64,000 nt of DNA, taken from contig NW_006921549.1 of NCBI RefSeq assembly GCF_000340215.1, forward strand, positions 504,001 to 568,000, given 5' to 3'. Both the position numbers and the translations under genes were made by a program. This document shows, piece by piece, positions 1 through 12,700 of the stretch. Numbering within the stretch: position 1 is the first letter of the stretch; each line of letters opens with the position of its first letter. Under the pieces are notes generated by a model that searched no databases, was not told the DNA's origin, and saw only the letters and a program-made list of their open reading frames with translations. Source of the stretch: Pseudocercospora fijiensis CIRAD86. Taxonomy: Eukaryota; Ascomycota; Dothideomycetes; Mycosphaerellales; Mycosphaerellaceae.

Positions 1-96
1 TAGTTAAATGTTAGTCTAAAGCGAGGGAAGACTAAAGGAAAACTTACAGGGAAATAATATAGATAAAACCCAATAAACATTGCAACATTACTAAAC

Positions 97-3000
97 ATTA
101 TATAGTACAATATTAATAAGAGCAAAGACAAGGTATAGAGGAGCTTCCTTTAAGCACTAAACCTAAAAGAACATTACATTATTGCAATCTAAGAGCCCTA
201 GCTTAACCTATATACAAAGAGACTAGCAATAGTTAAAGACCTAAGATACTACCTAATTATCTACAACTAGGGAGCCCTAAGGATATACATCTATATTAGT
301 AAGGAGATAGATATAGAAACCTAGCAGGCTCTACTATAGGAGGATAGGGACCTAATATTAGTTTAAGTAGAGACATCCTAAGGTATACTCTAAGTCCACT
401 ATATATACAACCTACTACTAGACTTAAGAAGCAGTACCTAACTAAAAACCCTAGAAAGACTACCTAGAGTTATCTAGGGGAACACCTACTAAATCCTACT
501 TAGGGATTTTAACCTCTACTACCCCCTCTAGGGCTTAGACTTTACCCTAGCTTACTACTTCCTAGTAGGAAGACTAATTGATATATTAGAGAGGGAAGAA
601 ATAGAAATTGTTACCCTAAAGGGACTAATTACTTAGGAGGCAAGAGGAAGCAGTAGCATACTAGACCTATACTTTGTATTATATTAGATTAGGAACAGGA
701 TTATAAGATATAGGATCAACTAGGAACTAGAAGAATCATTAGACCACTTCCCGGTATAGATTAAGCTAAATGTCTAAGCTAATTAGGAAAGGGAACTAGA
801 GGAGAAGCTTAACTAGAAGGGTACCTAATAGGACAGGATTAGGGAGGAACTAGAAAGGGACTAAAAACTAGAGGAACTCTTAACAAAGCACCTACTAAGG
901 CTAGAGGATATTAACAAAGCAGTAGAAGAACTAATAGGAATCCTAAAACAGGTAGCTAGAAAGTATACCCTAGCAAAGAAACATTCACTATACTAGCAAC
1001 TATACTAGACTAGTAAGTATATAAGGAAGGTTAAAGCAGTAAGGAAGGCTAGGAGGCAGTAAATACAAACCTATACCTAGGAAGCATAGGACAACTATAA
1101 TAAAGCCTGCTAGGAAAAGAAGATCCAGATTAAGAAAGACAAGATATAAGAATAGAGATCTATAATAGGAATAATTATAAAGAAACTAGAGGAGATATAG
1201 AGGATAGCTAAATAGGCAAGGAGACCTAAACAAGATAAGGATATACTACTACAATTCCCGGATATTATAGACTAATAAGGACAAATGTAGACTATAATAG
1301 AAGGGAAAGCAAGAGCCCTAGGCTAACACTTCTTCTATAGAAAAGTACAAGCAGACCTATTAGATATAAGGGAGATAGAACAAGAGACCCTACTACTAGG
1401 TATACTAAGAGACACCTAGGTTAAACCCGAAACTATTAAAAGGATCCTAAAGAAAATTCTAGGCAATAAGGCACTAGGAGAAGATAAGATCTACAATAAA
1501 CTTCTAAAAGCATACAGGAAGGGGTTAGCCCTAGTACTAGCTAATATCTTTTTATAAAGCCTAGCACTAGGACACTACCTAAGACTATTTAGGAAGTCCC
1601 TAACAGTAGTACTAAGGAAGCCCTAGAAGGAGGACTATATATAGCTCAAGGCCTATAGACTAATAGCCCTACTTAATATAATAGGCAAGGTACTAGAAAA
1701 AATTGTCGCTAAAAGGCTAACAACCTTTACCGAGGAAAGGAACATCCTTCCTAAAGGCTAGATAGGAGGAAGAAAGAAGAGGTCAATACTAATAGCTATA
1801 GAACTAATTACAGAACAGATTAAGCATATCTAGCACTATAGTCAAAACTAGGTAGCAACCCTCCTCTCCCTTAATATCTTAGGAGCCTTTAACAATATCT
1901 CCTATAAAAGGCTCCTATATATACTCAAACAGAAAGCTATACCAAACTAGATAGTCTAATTTATCTAGTCCTTCCTATAGGAAAGATTAATATAGCTTAT
2001 TCTAGGCAAATTCAAATCAGACCTAATACTAACTAAAAAGGGAATCCCCTAAGGATTAACACTCTCCCTAATCCTCTTCCTTATCTTTATAGCAGACCTA
2101 CTCCTACTCCTAGAATTAAAAAATACATTAGCATTAGGGTTTATAGATAATACGAATATCCTAGCCTAGTCTAAGACAATAGAAACCAACTACAAGATCC
2201 TAGAAGAGAAGTACTAGGAGTATAAAAAATAGGTAAGGAGGTATAGAGCAAAATTCGCCCTAGAAAAGTACTAGCTTATCTACTTTAGTAAGGCTAAATC
2301 AACCTATAACATAAAGCAATTAATTACTATCTAAGGCTTCGAAACCTAACTATCAGCAGAGCTTAGGGTACTAGGGATCTAGCTAGATCCAAAACTGAAT
2401 TAGGGACTATAAGTAAAGAAGGCAAAGTAGAGGGCAGATGCTAATATGCAATCTATTAATAGGCTTATAGCCTCTATATAGGGGGCCATATTCGAGAAAG
2501 CCAAAGTTATATACAAAGCAATTGTCAAGCTAGCAATACTATATAGAGCACAGATATAGACAGCCTAGGAGAAAACACTAAAGAGGATTGAACAACTAGT
2601 TAGCAGGTCCTAAACCTAAAGCCTAAAGAAAATCCTAGGAGTATACAAAACTATACTAATAAGGGTAGTAGAAATGGAATTAGGGATCCTACTAGTTAAA
2701 CAATACTTTAAGGGACTAAGACACTAATATATAGCAAAGACAATAGAATACCTAGCCTAATAGACTATCTATAAGGCAATAGATAAGATAAAAGCCTAGT
2801 GTATTAGGACTAGGAGGCGAGACAGACTACAAATAACTCCCTAGAAAGTTAAAGACCTAGAGCAATATAGAGTCTTAATAAGAGAAATGCTAGAGAAAGA
2901 GCTTTAGGGACTAAATATAAGGCTAAAGGAAGACAAACTAAAGGGAGAGAAATAAAGCCTAGCAGAATCAATTGCTAGATACCTATAGGAGCAGGAATAG

Positions 3001-3550
3001 AACAAAACACAAGTCAGACTAGGAACCCTAAAGGCACTAATCAAATTTAGTTAACACAACTACTAGCTCTATAAGGACCTAAATAGGGCCGAGGCAAGCC
3101 TAGCTATCTAAATTAGATCTAAACACATTAGATTCAGATCTTACCTATTTAGAAGAAACGTCCTAGGAATTGAAAGCAGGGCTTACTAATGTAGCTACTA
3201 ATCTCAGAACCCTAAGCATATACTGCTAGTCTGCCCTTAATAGTTAGAAGGCAGAAGTGATTAGAGACTAAAAGTAATAGAAAGGGAATACGACAAGCTA
3301 ATCTAGAGTAAAGAAGACCTAAAGAGGATAGTAAAGTAGTTCATTAAATAGGGATTTATATAACAATTCGCACTAGCAAAGGAAACAGAGGAGTAGATAA
3401 AAAGGAGGGAAGAAGAGGGGGAAAGAAGGGTAGGGCAGTAGGCAAGGTAGTTAGAGGGTAACAACTATAACACTAGTATACCCTAGAGGAAGGAGAACAA
3501 GGAAACAAGGAAGATTAACACTTATAAATAGGACAGGAGGGAGGTTTTTA
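97..3550 (+). pseudogene. LINE ORF2 remnant: endonuclease, reverse transcriptase, C-terminal Cys/His motif
   Basis: Frame 1 reads as an AP-endonuclease start (about 97-210: N-x-N-K-S, then I-x-E-P), a linker, and a reverse transcriptase. The RT has the N-K-A-x-G-E-D block near 1,459-1,485, R-P-I-A-L-L-N near 1,660, and G-I-P-x-G near 2,040. At about 2,140-2,157 the catalytic F-x-D-D box reads F-I-D-N. That change is what TpG to TpA mutation of GTA-GAT-GAT would give, so an active-site aspartate is lost. A Cys/His cluster (C-S-Y ... K-H-I-L-L-V-C) lies near 3,190-3,235. All stops in frame are TAG or TAA; no frameshift was noticed over about 1,150 codons. Confidence 0.85.
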
Positions 3551-3633
3551 CTAACTAAGTTGGTTTCCTACCTAAAACAATACATAGAAACAGACCTATA
3601 TAGGCCGAAAGGCACTACAACAGGCAAATGAAA

Positions 3634-3653
3634 TATCTATCTATCTATCTATA
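3634..3653 (+). repeat. (ATCT)n tail of the LINE
   Basis: About five TATC/ATCT units directly follow the LINE 3' region. Tails of this kind mark the 3' end of many fungal LINEs, so this is used as the element boundary. Confidence 0.7.
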
Positions 3654-3839
3654 TTCTCTTATAAGTTTGCTACTAAAAGTAATCTGTTTTAAAAAGGTAG
3701 TATACATAACTTACAATATTATAATAATATTTCAGTTAAATACTATAATAACTTATATATCGATAATTGAGATTTTAAGTATATTACCTTAACTTACCTT
3801 AAGAATAATATTAATTCTTGTAATATATCCTACTAGAGT
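3654..3839. other. AT-rich spacer between two degraded elements
   Basis: Very AT-rich sequence (TAATATT-type strings) with no coding signal. It separates the LINE tail from the end of the minus-strand gypsy fragment. It may be degraded 3' sequence of either element. No LTR matching the other end of the gypsy fragment was found here. Confidence 0.5.
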
Positions 3840-6800
3840 TCTTCGATTCCTATATTCTTATATTCGGCCTCCGGCGTAGCTAGGGCTCCTAGAACCTAGA
3901 GCTTGCTACAGTAGCGTAGGAACGCCTTAGGGTCTATTATATAGTCTCCGATCTAAGTCTTTGCCTTAATTTCCGGCTATAATATCGTAGATCCCTACCG
4001 GACTTTCCGTAGCACTATATAGTATACCGTATCCTTCTCGACTATACCTTTCTATAGGTCGTTTATTTCAAGGTCCTAGAATAGTTTAGCGCCTTCCGGC
4101 GGGGGTTACGTAGGCTCTATCTCGTTTGCGAGTAGGGATAACGGGCTCGCCTTAGATATATATAGGAAGTTTCGAATCGTAGCGCTAAAGATTTGTACGT
4201 TTTCCGGCTAGTTTAGAGAGAGATCTAGTTCTAGAAATCTTCGGAACCTCGAAAGCTTATCGTCTTAGCCTAAGGTTTCCTATTCTCTCCTCGATAAGGT
4301 ATTCGGTAGGATAGCCTTAACTTCCGGCCGGTAGACTAGGGTAAACTAGTAATAAAGTATTTAGCTAGTTCTTCCTATTATTAGATCTATCTCTTGGATA
4401 GTTAGCGCTTTACTATAAAGTATTCTAGGTTCTTATAGTTCGTCTAAATCGTAAAGAGACTATGCGACTTTAGCTCGGAATCCTAAAACTTAATACTAGA
4501 TACGACTACGAGTATCTCTTTATCGTAAATATCGTAGTTAATATTCGCCTTATTTAATTTCTTCGAAAAGAAGCCTACCGGTTGTTAGATCCTAGCCTTT
4601 TCTTAGATAAGGGCGCCTCTAATCGCGAACCCGCTATAATCTATTTAAACTATTTCGAGGAAGGTCGGAAGGGACGGGTTCTACTAGGTAAGTACTAGGA
4701 TATAGTAGAATTTGTCTTTTAGCGTCTCGAACGCCTTATCCTACTCCTCTCCTTAGGAGAATAGGGTTCCCTTACTAGTAAGCGCGGTTAATAGTACGGA
4801 GATCTTAGAGTAGTTCGGTACGAATATACGGTAATAGTTCCTAAATCCTAAGAATCGACGAACTTCCTTTTAGGTCTTCGATACTACCTACTTTTATATA
4901 GCTTCTACCTTTTTAGGGTCCGCTAATATCCCTCCTCTATTAGCGTAGACGATAAACCCTAGATACTTAATCTTTTTCTAGGCGAACTCGCTTTTCTTTA
5001 AATCTAGATAAAAGCCTCCGTCCTAAAGCTTCCTAAGAACGGTCCTTACCTTATAGAAATAATCTTCTTTTATACCGCTCGAGTAGATTACTACGTCGTC
5101 TATATACGCCGACGCGAAATCGTCTAGATACTCCTATAGGAGAGTGTTAATATACCGTTAGAACGTTACTAGGGCTCTAGACAAACTAAAAGGATATACT
5201 AACTACTCGAATAAACTAAGCCTAGTACGGAAGGCCGTTTTATACTCGTATCCTTTTACTGTCCTTATCTTATAAAAGGCCGAGACTACGTTAACCTTAG
5301 TTAACTATTAGGCTTCCGTTAGGTTCCTTATAGTATCTAGGATTAGTAGAAGGGGATACCTATCGTATTTCGTAAGAGCGTTAAGCGCCCTATAGTTATA
5401 GTAGAATCGAAGTCCTCCGGGCTCCCCTAGGTTTCTTAACGAATAGTATAGGCGCCGCCGCTTCGGAGTTTATAGGTCTTATAAACCCTTTCTCTAAGAG
5501 CTCGTAAAGTAACTTTCGTAAGACTAGGAGCTCTTATTTCGATATAATATAAAGCGGGCCCTAGGGAAGCTATAGCTAGGATCTGTCTAGTTTTTTATAG
5601 AGTTCTATTATATAATTAATACTAGGACGGTAGGGCGCTAACTTATCGACTTCCTTTTAATAAAATAGCGCAGCTATATTACGAATCTCTAGGGATAGTT
5701 TCTTCTTTAGCTCCTTAATTATTAGGTATTCCTTCGTCTTTAGGCCTTTCTTAATATCCTCGGTAATTGTCGAGGTAAGTAGCCTCTTTATAGCGTCGAT
5801 CGTAGCGATATTCCCGTATACGTCGAATATATAGTAATAGCGTCCTTTTTAACTTAATACCGAGCCCTCCCGTAGCAGTACTATCGCTTTTTAGGCGCGG
5901 TCCTAACCTTATTATATACTTTCTACAGATTCCCTAAGATATAAGGGAAAGCTAATACTAGTACGACGTAAGCGTATACTATCTATTAGAATCTATTAAT
6001 TTCTATCTAGAAGGCGACGACTCTAACAATTTTCGCGTCCTATATTATAGACGACGCTCCTAGGCTCCCTATACCTTTTAGGATTTGCGGCTAATATAGC
6101 TAAGCCTAAGGCCTTTAGCTAGGCTAGCGTTAATTATAGCGTAGTACTAGTATCCTTAGTCGATAAGGGTAGAAGTTCCGACTTGGTATATATAAGGTTC
6201 CCGTTTATATCCTTTTTAACTTCTTCCTATCTCTTTATCTATACTTTATCTACTCTCGACTCCTAACTATAAGCGAGAGTTACTCTTTTCCTAAGTTAGA
6301 ACTACTTAAGTCCGACTATTCTTTCGCGTTCTCTATTATAGAGTATATAGAAGCGATACTAATCTTAGTAGGCTAAACCGCCGGTATATATAGGCAATCG
6401 CGAATACGGTATCCGCTTACCCTATAGCGGAAGTAGAGCCTTTTCTCCTTACGTTTCTCTCTCTCTATAGAGTCGACCTATTTTACTATAGGCTTCCCTA
6501 CTATTCCTTATTAGCCTCTACGGTCCTTTCTATAGGAAGCGTTCGTTTAGGCGGGGTTTATAACTACGGACCCGTTAGAGTCGACCTTCGGGTTCGCCGT
6601 AGGAGCCGTATAGGGTAGGATAACGACTATAGGGCTTACGGCGTCTTTCTTCCTTTCTTACTAGCGTTTAGCGGCCCACCTAAACTAGTCCGTCGTCTCG
6701 AGGCTCGTTATACCTCGATTAAATTCCTCTATATAGAGGTAGTAATCCTTAATCTTTAGTATAGCGGCGTTACAAGTCTTAGCTACGTTCGAGAAAGCAT

Positions 6801-7580
6801 TCTTTAAGTACCCAATTTTCGTATTGTCGTTCTAATAGTCTCTACCTATACTAAGTAGGAGACCGTCGAATTCTAGCTAATATTCGTACTAAAATTATCC
6901 CTAAGAATATCTTAGGGCTTAGAGTTACTCTAGTGCTTTCGCGGCTTTATTACTATACGCGAAGACATCTTTAAGTTACTAGAAGAAAGCTTCGGAGTCC
7001 TTTCCTTTTATAGAGCTTCCTTTTTCCTAAAAGTAGCGTATTCTAGCGCGTTCTTTCGCTAGTAGGGTATCGTAGATAGTATCCTAGTAGTAATCCTCGG
7101 AGAGCTTCGGTTTTAGTCTAGGGCGAACCCGGTATAAGCTCCTTAGTCGTAGTAAGTAGCCTTAGAACGACTTAGCCTTTCTGTTCTATAATACTAGCTT
7201 CTATTCGCGTAACGCTATTACGCTTTAGCTAGTAGCTAAGAGGGTTTCTAGGAGGCCTTTTCGGATTTCGTTCGTAGGCTAGTCTTATATTATATTAGTA
7301 TCGGTAGATCTAGCCTAACGAGATACCTCCGCGTATTAGAGCGCGGAGCGAGTAGCTTATAGCTCGGCTTCTATTATTTATTACCTAGTATAGAGACTAT
7401 CGAAGGCGCGATAAGTTTCTTCCCTAGATATCTCTAGTAGAGTAGGGGTAGCGTTCCCCTAGACGTCTTACTTAGGTTCCTACTAAATCTCTACGTTTTT
7501 TATAGTAAAGGTTAAACCTTATATTACGGGGAAGTAATACGTACGTAGATACTAGATATAAGATTTAATAGGTTCGATAA
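3840..7580 (-). mobile_element. RIP-degraded Ty3/gypsy retrotransposon fragment (gag-protease-RT-RNase H)
   Basis: On the minus strand the order is a capsid-like gag region (about 7,100-6,650, rich in F-x-x-Q-L-K and Y-x-x-E-F strings), a linker, a reverse transcriptase with an intact Y-I-D-D box (5,092-5,106), and an RNase H region (about 4,900-4,400) including I-Q-x-D-Y-S-G-F. A spacer of about 180 residues follows. Stops in these frames are TAG/TAA only. CpG survives while CpA/TpG are gone. No integrase core was seen after the RNase H region, and reading ends near 3,840, so the copy looks truncated at its 3' end. No LTR pair was found. The family call is firm; the exact ends are not. Confidence 0.83.
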
Positions 7581-8599
7581 GGAGCTAAGTCTATCTACGT
7601 AAATCCGAATAGTTTTATATAGTACGCTAAGCGCTAAGCAGTAGCTTAGTATTAGACCCCGTAGTAGTTCGGGTTAGGTTAGTCTAGTTTACTAAGCCGA
7701 AATTCTAGTTTAGTTTAGTTTAGTTTGCTAAGAAACCGGCATACGGACCGGTTTAACGGCTACGTACTAGCTATAGACAAAAACCTATCCTAGAATACGT
7801 CTAAATAGCCTAAAATATAGATACAATCGTATAGCGTATATAATATAGGGCCTCTGTCGCGTCCTAGACTCGATCCGAGGTTGTCGTATATCGTCGTATA
7901 TCGTCGTAGTTTAGTCGGATTTTCTCGGAAACTAGCTTAGACTAGCGGGGCAAAAAACTAAACCGGAACTAAACTAGAGGGGTACCGCTAAGAAACCAAA
8001 CTATATACGTTTTATAGTTCGTAAACCGAACTACTATAGGGTATAGTTAGTATCGTATAGGCCGAACGCCTAAGTCTAGTATCGTTTACCCTAGGGCGTA
8101 GCCCTTTATAACTACTAATTTCTTATCGTACTCTTCGATTATAAACTAGGGCAGAATACGACTATATAGGTATAAATCCTCCTACTTAGCGAATAGCGAT
8201 AACTTTCTTCTCTAGAATATAACTCCCTTTACTCTATCTATCTAAAGCTATATCTATTTGCCGTTTTACTACGCCTAGTAGTACGAGTATCTAAGTTTAC
8301 TTATACCTTCTCCTACTTAGCTATAAGCTTTAGCTTAGCGGTATTAGTTATTATAGTAACTAGGTAAAATTAGTTATTAGTTAAGTATACTATTTGAGAT
8401 TCGAAGCTAGTATTCCGTTTTAGGGCTACTCGTCTCGCCTAGGATATTTACTTCTATTTATAACGCTTTCCGTACCTTAGGGAAGTAAGATACTTACTAG
8501 GCGGATATGCGATACTTAAGACTTTAATACTTTTTAAAGAATAGTAATCGGTAGCTATAGTTCTCTAGTATAATACCTCCGTTATATTAAATCTTTTCC
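7581..8599 (-). other. Degraded region upstream of the gypsy fragment
   Basis: RIP-altered DNA with short repeats: TAGTT units near 7,716-7,734 and two TCGTATATCG-like units near 7,884-7,905. Two minus-strand frames between about 8,560 and 8,040 are fairly free of stops other than TAG/TAA, but no motif was recognised. It may be the 5' leader/LTR remains of the gypsy element or a separate degraded gene. Confidence 0.35.
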
Positions 8600-9480
8600 T
8601 AATTGTAACGATCCTATCGATAGGATCGCTTAGGATCGTAGGTTAAAGATCCTATTACGATAGGATACTAGGATTACGATCTTATTAATCGTAAGCGATC
8701 CCTAGAATAGGCTATCCTAAAATTCGAGGGAGTATAGGGCTAAGGAATATAGGAATATAGGAATACGTAAAGAATACGGGAATTTAGAACCTAACTATAC
8801 TATACTACTATAAGGCACTTTAGGGTATTATATACTTCCCTATATAAAATTTAGCGGTCTTATAGGTTTTTTTTATAAATAATTTTTTCCGTTAAGGTTT
8901 TGTTAAATATAGCCGAGATTATATTAAGCTTCTTTTTAAAAGCCGACGCTTAATAAGTAGAATTTTATAAAAAAGTATACTCGAGATACTTAAGATTATT
9001 TTCTAGATTCTACGATAACTACGAGGTATTTAAACTTAAAAAACTTAGAATAGTCTTATTAGTAGATAGAGCTTTAAGTTATATTTACTATATTCCTAAA
9101 AATAGTAAAGTATAGGTTAGAAAAAGGTAATATAGCATATTACTTATTTCTTTTTTATAGCTATAGTTTCTTAAGAAACCTAGAGATTTTACATTTTTTA
9201 TAACAATATACTAGAAATAGAGTACTTTTCTACTATATTACTAAGCCGTAAACCTACTAGAGAAAAAGATAAATTAGAGGGAGAATTTTTAGAAAAGCGA
9301 TTTTTCTTTTCTTTATATCTTTTTATATAGAAGGTTTACGACCTAGTAATATAAGACAAAAATGTTCTATTTCTAGTACAGTATACTATTTCAATTTTTC
9401 TTCTTAAGTCGATTAATCCTATCGCTAGGATCGCTCGCTATCGATAGGATCGATAGGATTGTCGCGATTATAAAAAATAT
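8600..9480. mobile_element. Possible foldback/MITE-like element with GATCCTATCG palindromes at both ends
   Basis: Both ends (about 8,608-8,700 and 9,416-9,470) are built from overlapping GATCCTATCG / CGATAGGATC words, so each end is self-palindromic and the two are inverted relative to each other. The interior is AT-rich and non-coding and holds a second, longer inverted repeat (9,203-9,388). This fits a non-autonomous foldback element, but target duplications were not identified and RIP has blurred the ends. It could also be LTR material of a neighbour. Confidence 0.4.
9203..9388. repeat. Imperfect inverted repeat (~55-bp arms, ~80-bp loop)
   Basis: The left arm (about 9,203-9,260) contains ACTAGAAATAGA, then TATATTACTA, then CGTAAACCT. 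The right arm (about 9,335-9,388) carries the same words in reverse complement and opposite order. A single strand could fold into a long hairpin. The loop is A/T-rich with purine and pyrimidine runs. No gene was seen. Confidence 0.7.
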
Positions 9481-9526
9481 TTTCGTAACGTCTATTTAGT
9501 CTAAGGCCTCCTTTCTAGATCTTAGG

Positions 9527-9531
9527 TATAA
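9527..9531. other. Target-site duplication, left copy (TATAA)
   Basis: The five bases TATAA precede the left LTR and recur immediately after the right LTR at 22,187-22,191. Five base pairs is the usual Ty3/gypsy target duplication length and confirms the two LTRs as one insertion. Confidence 0.9.
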
Positions 9532-9719
9532 TGTTACGATATAACACCATTGCATGTACGATAGCAGGCAGCGGTTACTATCGACCGCTGCGGTCGCTAT
9601 TGCTACTAATAGTAGGACTATTATATAGATAGCTTGCCTCGCGGCACCTTAGAGAATACATCAACTTTTATACCGCACAACCGTTACGATACCTTCGTAC
9701 TGTAACCGTATGCCTAGCA
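9532..9719 (+). repeat. 5' LTR (188 bp)
   Basis: Begins TGTTACGATATAACA and ends CTAGCA. It aligns over its full length with 21,999-22,186, differing mainly by C-to-T or G-to-A changes, such as the terminal TG/CA of this copy being TA/TA in the other. A primer-binding site should start just after 9,719, but RIP prevents naming the tRNA. Confidence 0.96.
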
Positions 9720-9745
9720 ACTTAGTAGCTTCGCTTAACACTTAG

Positions 9746-12700
9746 TTGGCTTCTATACTAACTACTAGTCTTCTACCCGAATCGACCCCGGTCGTTACGG
9801 CTACGACGAGAATCGACGCGATTAGCTACGGGTCCTACCGATCTTCCGCCGATTACTACGATTCAACTCCTACCCGTTACGACGGTACCTATTCGATTTA
9901 CTACCCTTCCGCACTATACCCTACCGACGCGCGAGCGCCTTATCGGCGATCCTATTAGTACCCTAAGGAGACAGTAGTAGTAGCTTCTACCTTTAGTAGC
10001 AATTGCCTACTATACCTAGGTCTAGGGGCAGCCGCTTTCCCTAGGAGGACCTGCCCGATAAGCTACGCTCCTCCGCCTTTAGTCGGTTCTCTATTGTTGT
10101 CCTCCGTTTAGAGACTATCTCGCCTCTACCCTCTTACTAATAGTTTACCCGCTTACCGTAGCTCCTTCGGACTCGCTTCTAACTCCGGTAGAAGCCTCGA
10201 AATCAGCTAAGCTAGCGGTTTAACCGCTGCCCTAGTACTGCAATCTCGGATTGCTAGATATAGAGCCCTATATCCTACGCATCTGTTCCTATATTTAGAA
10301 CTACGTCGATTATAGCGAGAACTTCGCGACCTAGCTTAGGGCAAAGTACGGCCGAATCGACTTGCTTACCTTATACGTTCTGCATTATTACCCGCTCGTA
10401 GGAAATCCGCCGCCTCTATAGGCTAAAATCGAGGAACTCTACCTAGACGCCCTTAACGGTTACAACTTCCTAGGATAGTAGGTAGTAGATAAAGGAATCC
10501 TAACTAAATCGGTTAAGGAGCTTAAAGCCGCGCTCCTAACGGTGCGCGATTTACGCTATTACCGTCAATTCTATCCGGAGATCTATCTACTACCTATAGT
10601 AGAGCAGCGCCTACTAGCCCGACCGCCTCAAGTCCTACCGCGGCCTACGGTTTCGCCTATTACTACGGTAGAAACAACCGTACCGCCGGAACAGCGTCCC
10701 GGTTCGCCTAATAGCTCGCTTAAATCGGTTTTCTTACGGAGGCTACTTAAGCTACGATACCCGGCGGACGAGAATCCTTAGAAGCTAGGGGGGCCTCTGC
10801 CTAAGACTTCCCCTAAGGAACCGTTAACTAGGCCTTCTAATCTATCGACGTCGCCGTTCTAGGATATCGGTCGCGGCTAATTGCCTCTAATAAACGACGG
10901 CCTCGCCGACCTATAGCCTAACGAGCCGCGTAGTCGTTTCTAATATCGTACCCCGGTAGATGCCTTATAGATAACCGAGGAGATCGATAGGGCGAACATC
11001 GCTATATAGTAAAACCGTTAGCGTCGTAATTATCTTCGCGAATTAGCTAGACGGAGAGGAGTCTATCTTAACGAAGTCGTATTAGACTTTCTAATAGAAT
11101 AGGCGATTTCACCGCTATCGGCTACGCGTAAGCTAAGTCCGCCCTAGCCGAACCCGGGTTAACACGATTACTAGTAGAGGGCAGACGCATATATAAATGC
11201 CCGTAGGTATAGCCGCTTGCGTTAGGGCGGGTTTGCGCTAGGCGATCCGCCTAGCAATCCGCCTAGTAATCCTCCTAGCAATCTATCCGGAAATCCTCCT
11301 AACGATCCTCTACTACCGCTACCTAGTAACTTCGATCCGGGTAATTCCTCTCGTAAGCTAACGTAGGGTTAGCCTTTGCCCTTTCCGCTATTAGACTTGT
11401 AGGGTCTACTACGGGAAGGTAAGAAGCAACGCCGGAAACACCGTCGGTATAGGGATAATCCGAGTAAGGATAGATCTTTATCTAATAGTAAGGATTCGGA
11501 CGACTCCGATTAATCCTCGTCGGATAACGATAGCTCCTTAGATGCTAGTTATTATAGACACGCCCGCCGTTACAGACACTATCGGCATTATCGGGACTAC
11601 GTCGCGGAAGCGCTAGTTTCTAAAGCGAGTTATATCTAGGGGCACTACGCCCGCCCCTAGCGGCTACGGTTCGATCTAGCGTATCTTAGGTTCTTCGATC
11701 CTCTACTTAGCGTTACGGATTATAGCGAGGGAGACTACGCCTTAGTCGGGAATAAGATAATATACCGTTCGGTATATACTTTTATCGAAGCGGCTAAGGA
11801 TTATACTTATATCGTAGGGCGAGAGACGGTTCGTCTTAACCTCTCCCTTTACTTTCGAGGGGTAGCGCTTAGTTAGTATTATAGTTACCTTTCTAGCCGC
11901 AACCGAGCAAAGCTCCGCGGCGGACACGGTCTAAAGCGCTAGGAACGTTATCTTAGCAAGAAATAGAAGGTCCCTCCGATAAAGGCGATAGATCTCCTCG
12001 ATAAGTAACGCTACGACCGGTAGGATATCGCTTTAGAGCGTTTAGTAACGGACTTCATTATTAAGACGGTACGACTCGCTAAGGATGCCGGCGTACGGAA
12101 ATCGAACCGGCTCTTAGAAGCTTACCGTCGAATAGACCCGCGCCTCTAATTAAATATAGACGAGCTAAATCGTCGTATAAAGGTCGATAAGTAGGTTACG
12201 TACTACGAGAAGTAGGCATTAATCTAGGAGTATATACTTTCGTCCTCGTCTAATCGTCGCTAAGACGCTACGACTAGGAACAATAGCCGCGCTAGTAAGG
12301 CTACCTAGTAGAACCGATACGAAGGGAACGCCTCTTATACTCTAGCGAGCTTCGCTCTAGTAAGAGCATCCCCTAACTACCGGAACCGCGATGCCGACCG
12401 ACCGAACCTACTACGCCTTACTAACACCTATTAGTAGAATCGCCTACCTAACGCCTCTTAGTAGAATCGCCTGCCGCTAGCAGGAAATAGTAAAGGACCG
12501 TCGAAGGGTAGTAGCCCTACCTTCCTCCCGAAAGACCTAAAGCGAGTCGATTCGCGCCTATTTAATCGATAGGATAGAAAGCGTAACGATCGAGCTCGTA
12601 AGTAGGCTAACTTTGCCGATAATAGTAAGAAAGTAGGCGATACTATAAATAATACTAACTAAGCCGACGACGTCTATTAGGAGGATAGTTAGGAGGATAA

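Larger units (their letters stand above)
1..3653 (+). mobile_element. RIP-degraded non-LTR retrotransposon (LINE, Tad/I-like)
   Basis: This is a LINE running in the plus direction and ending in a short ATCT repeat, the usual simple-repeat tail of fungal LINEs. Its main protein is readable in frame 1 from about position 97 to about 3,550, interrupted only by TAG/TAA codons. CpA and TpG are strongly depleted, as RIP produces. Unlike the other elements here, CpG is also scarce. The endonuclease start lies about 100 bases inside the window, so the 5' region (a possible ORF1) is probably outside it. No RNase H domain was recognised. The element cannot be active in its present form. Assignment to the Tad/I group rests on the endonuclease and RT motifs, not on a tree. 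Confidence 0.87.

Noticed and set aside
3634..3653. ATCT microsatellite as an independent satellite locus
   Set aside because: Position at the end of the LINE makes it the element's 3' tail.
11742..11927. Minus-strand ORF in the LTR retrotransposon
   Set aside because: Shadow of the gag-pol frame on the plus strand.
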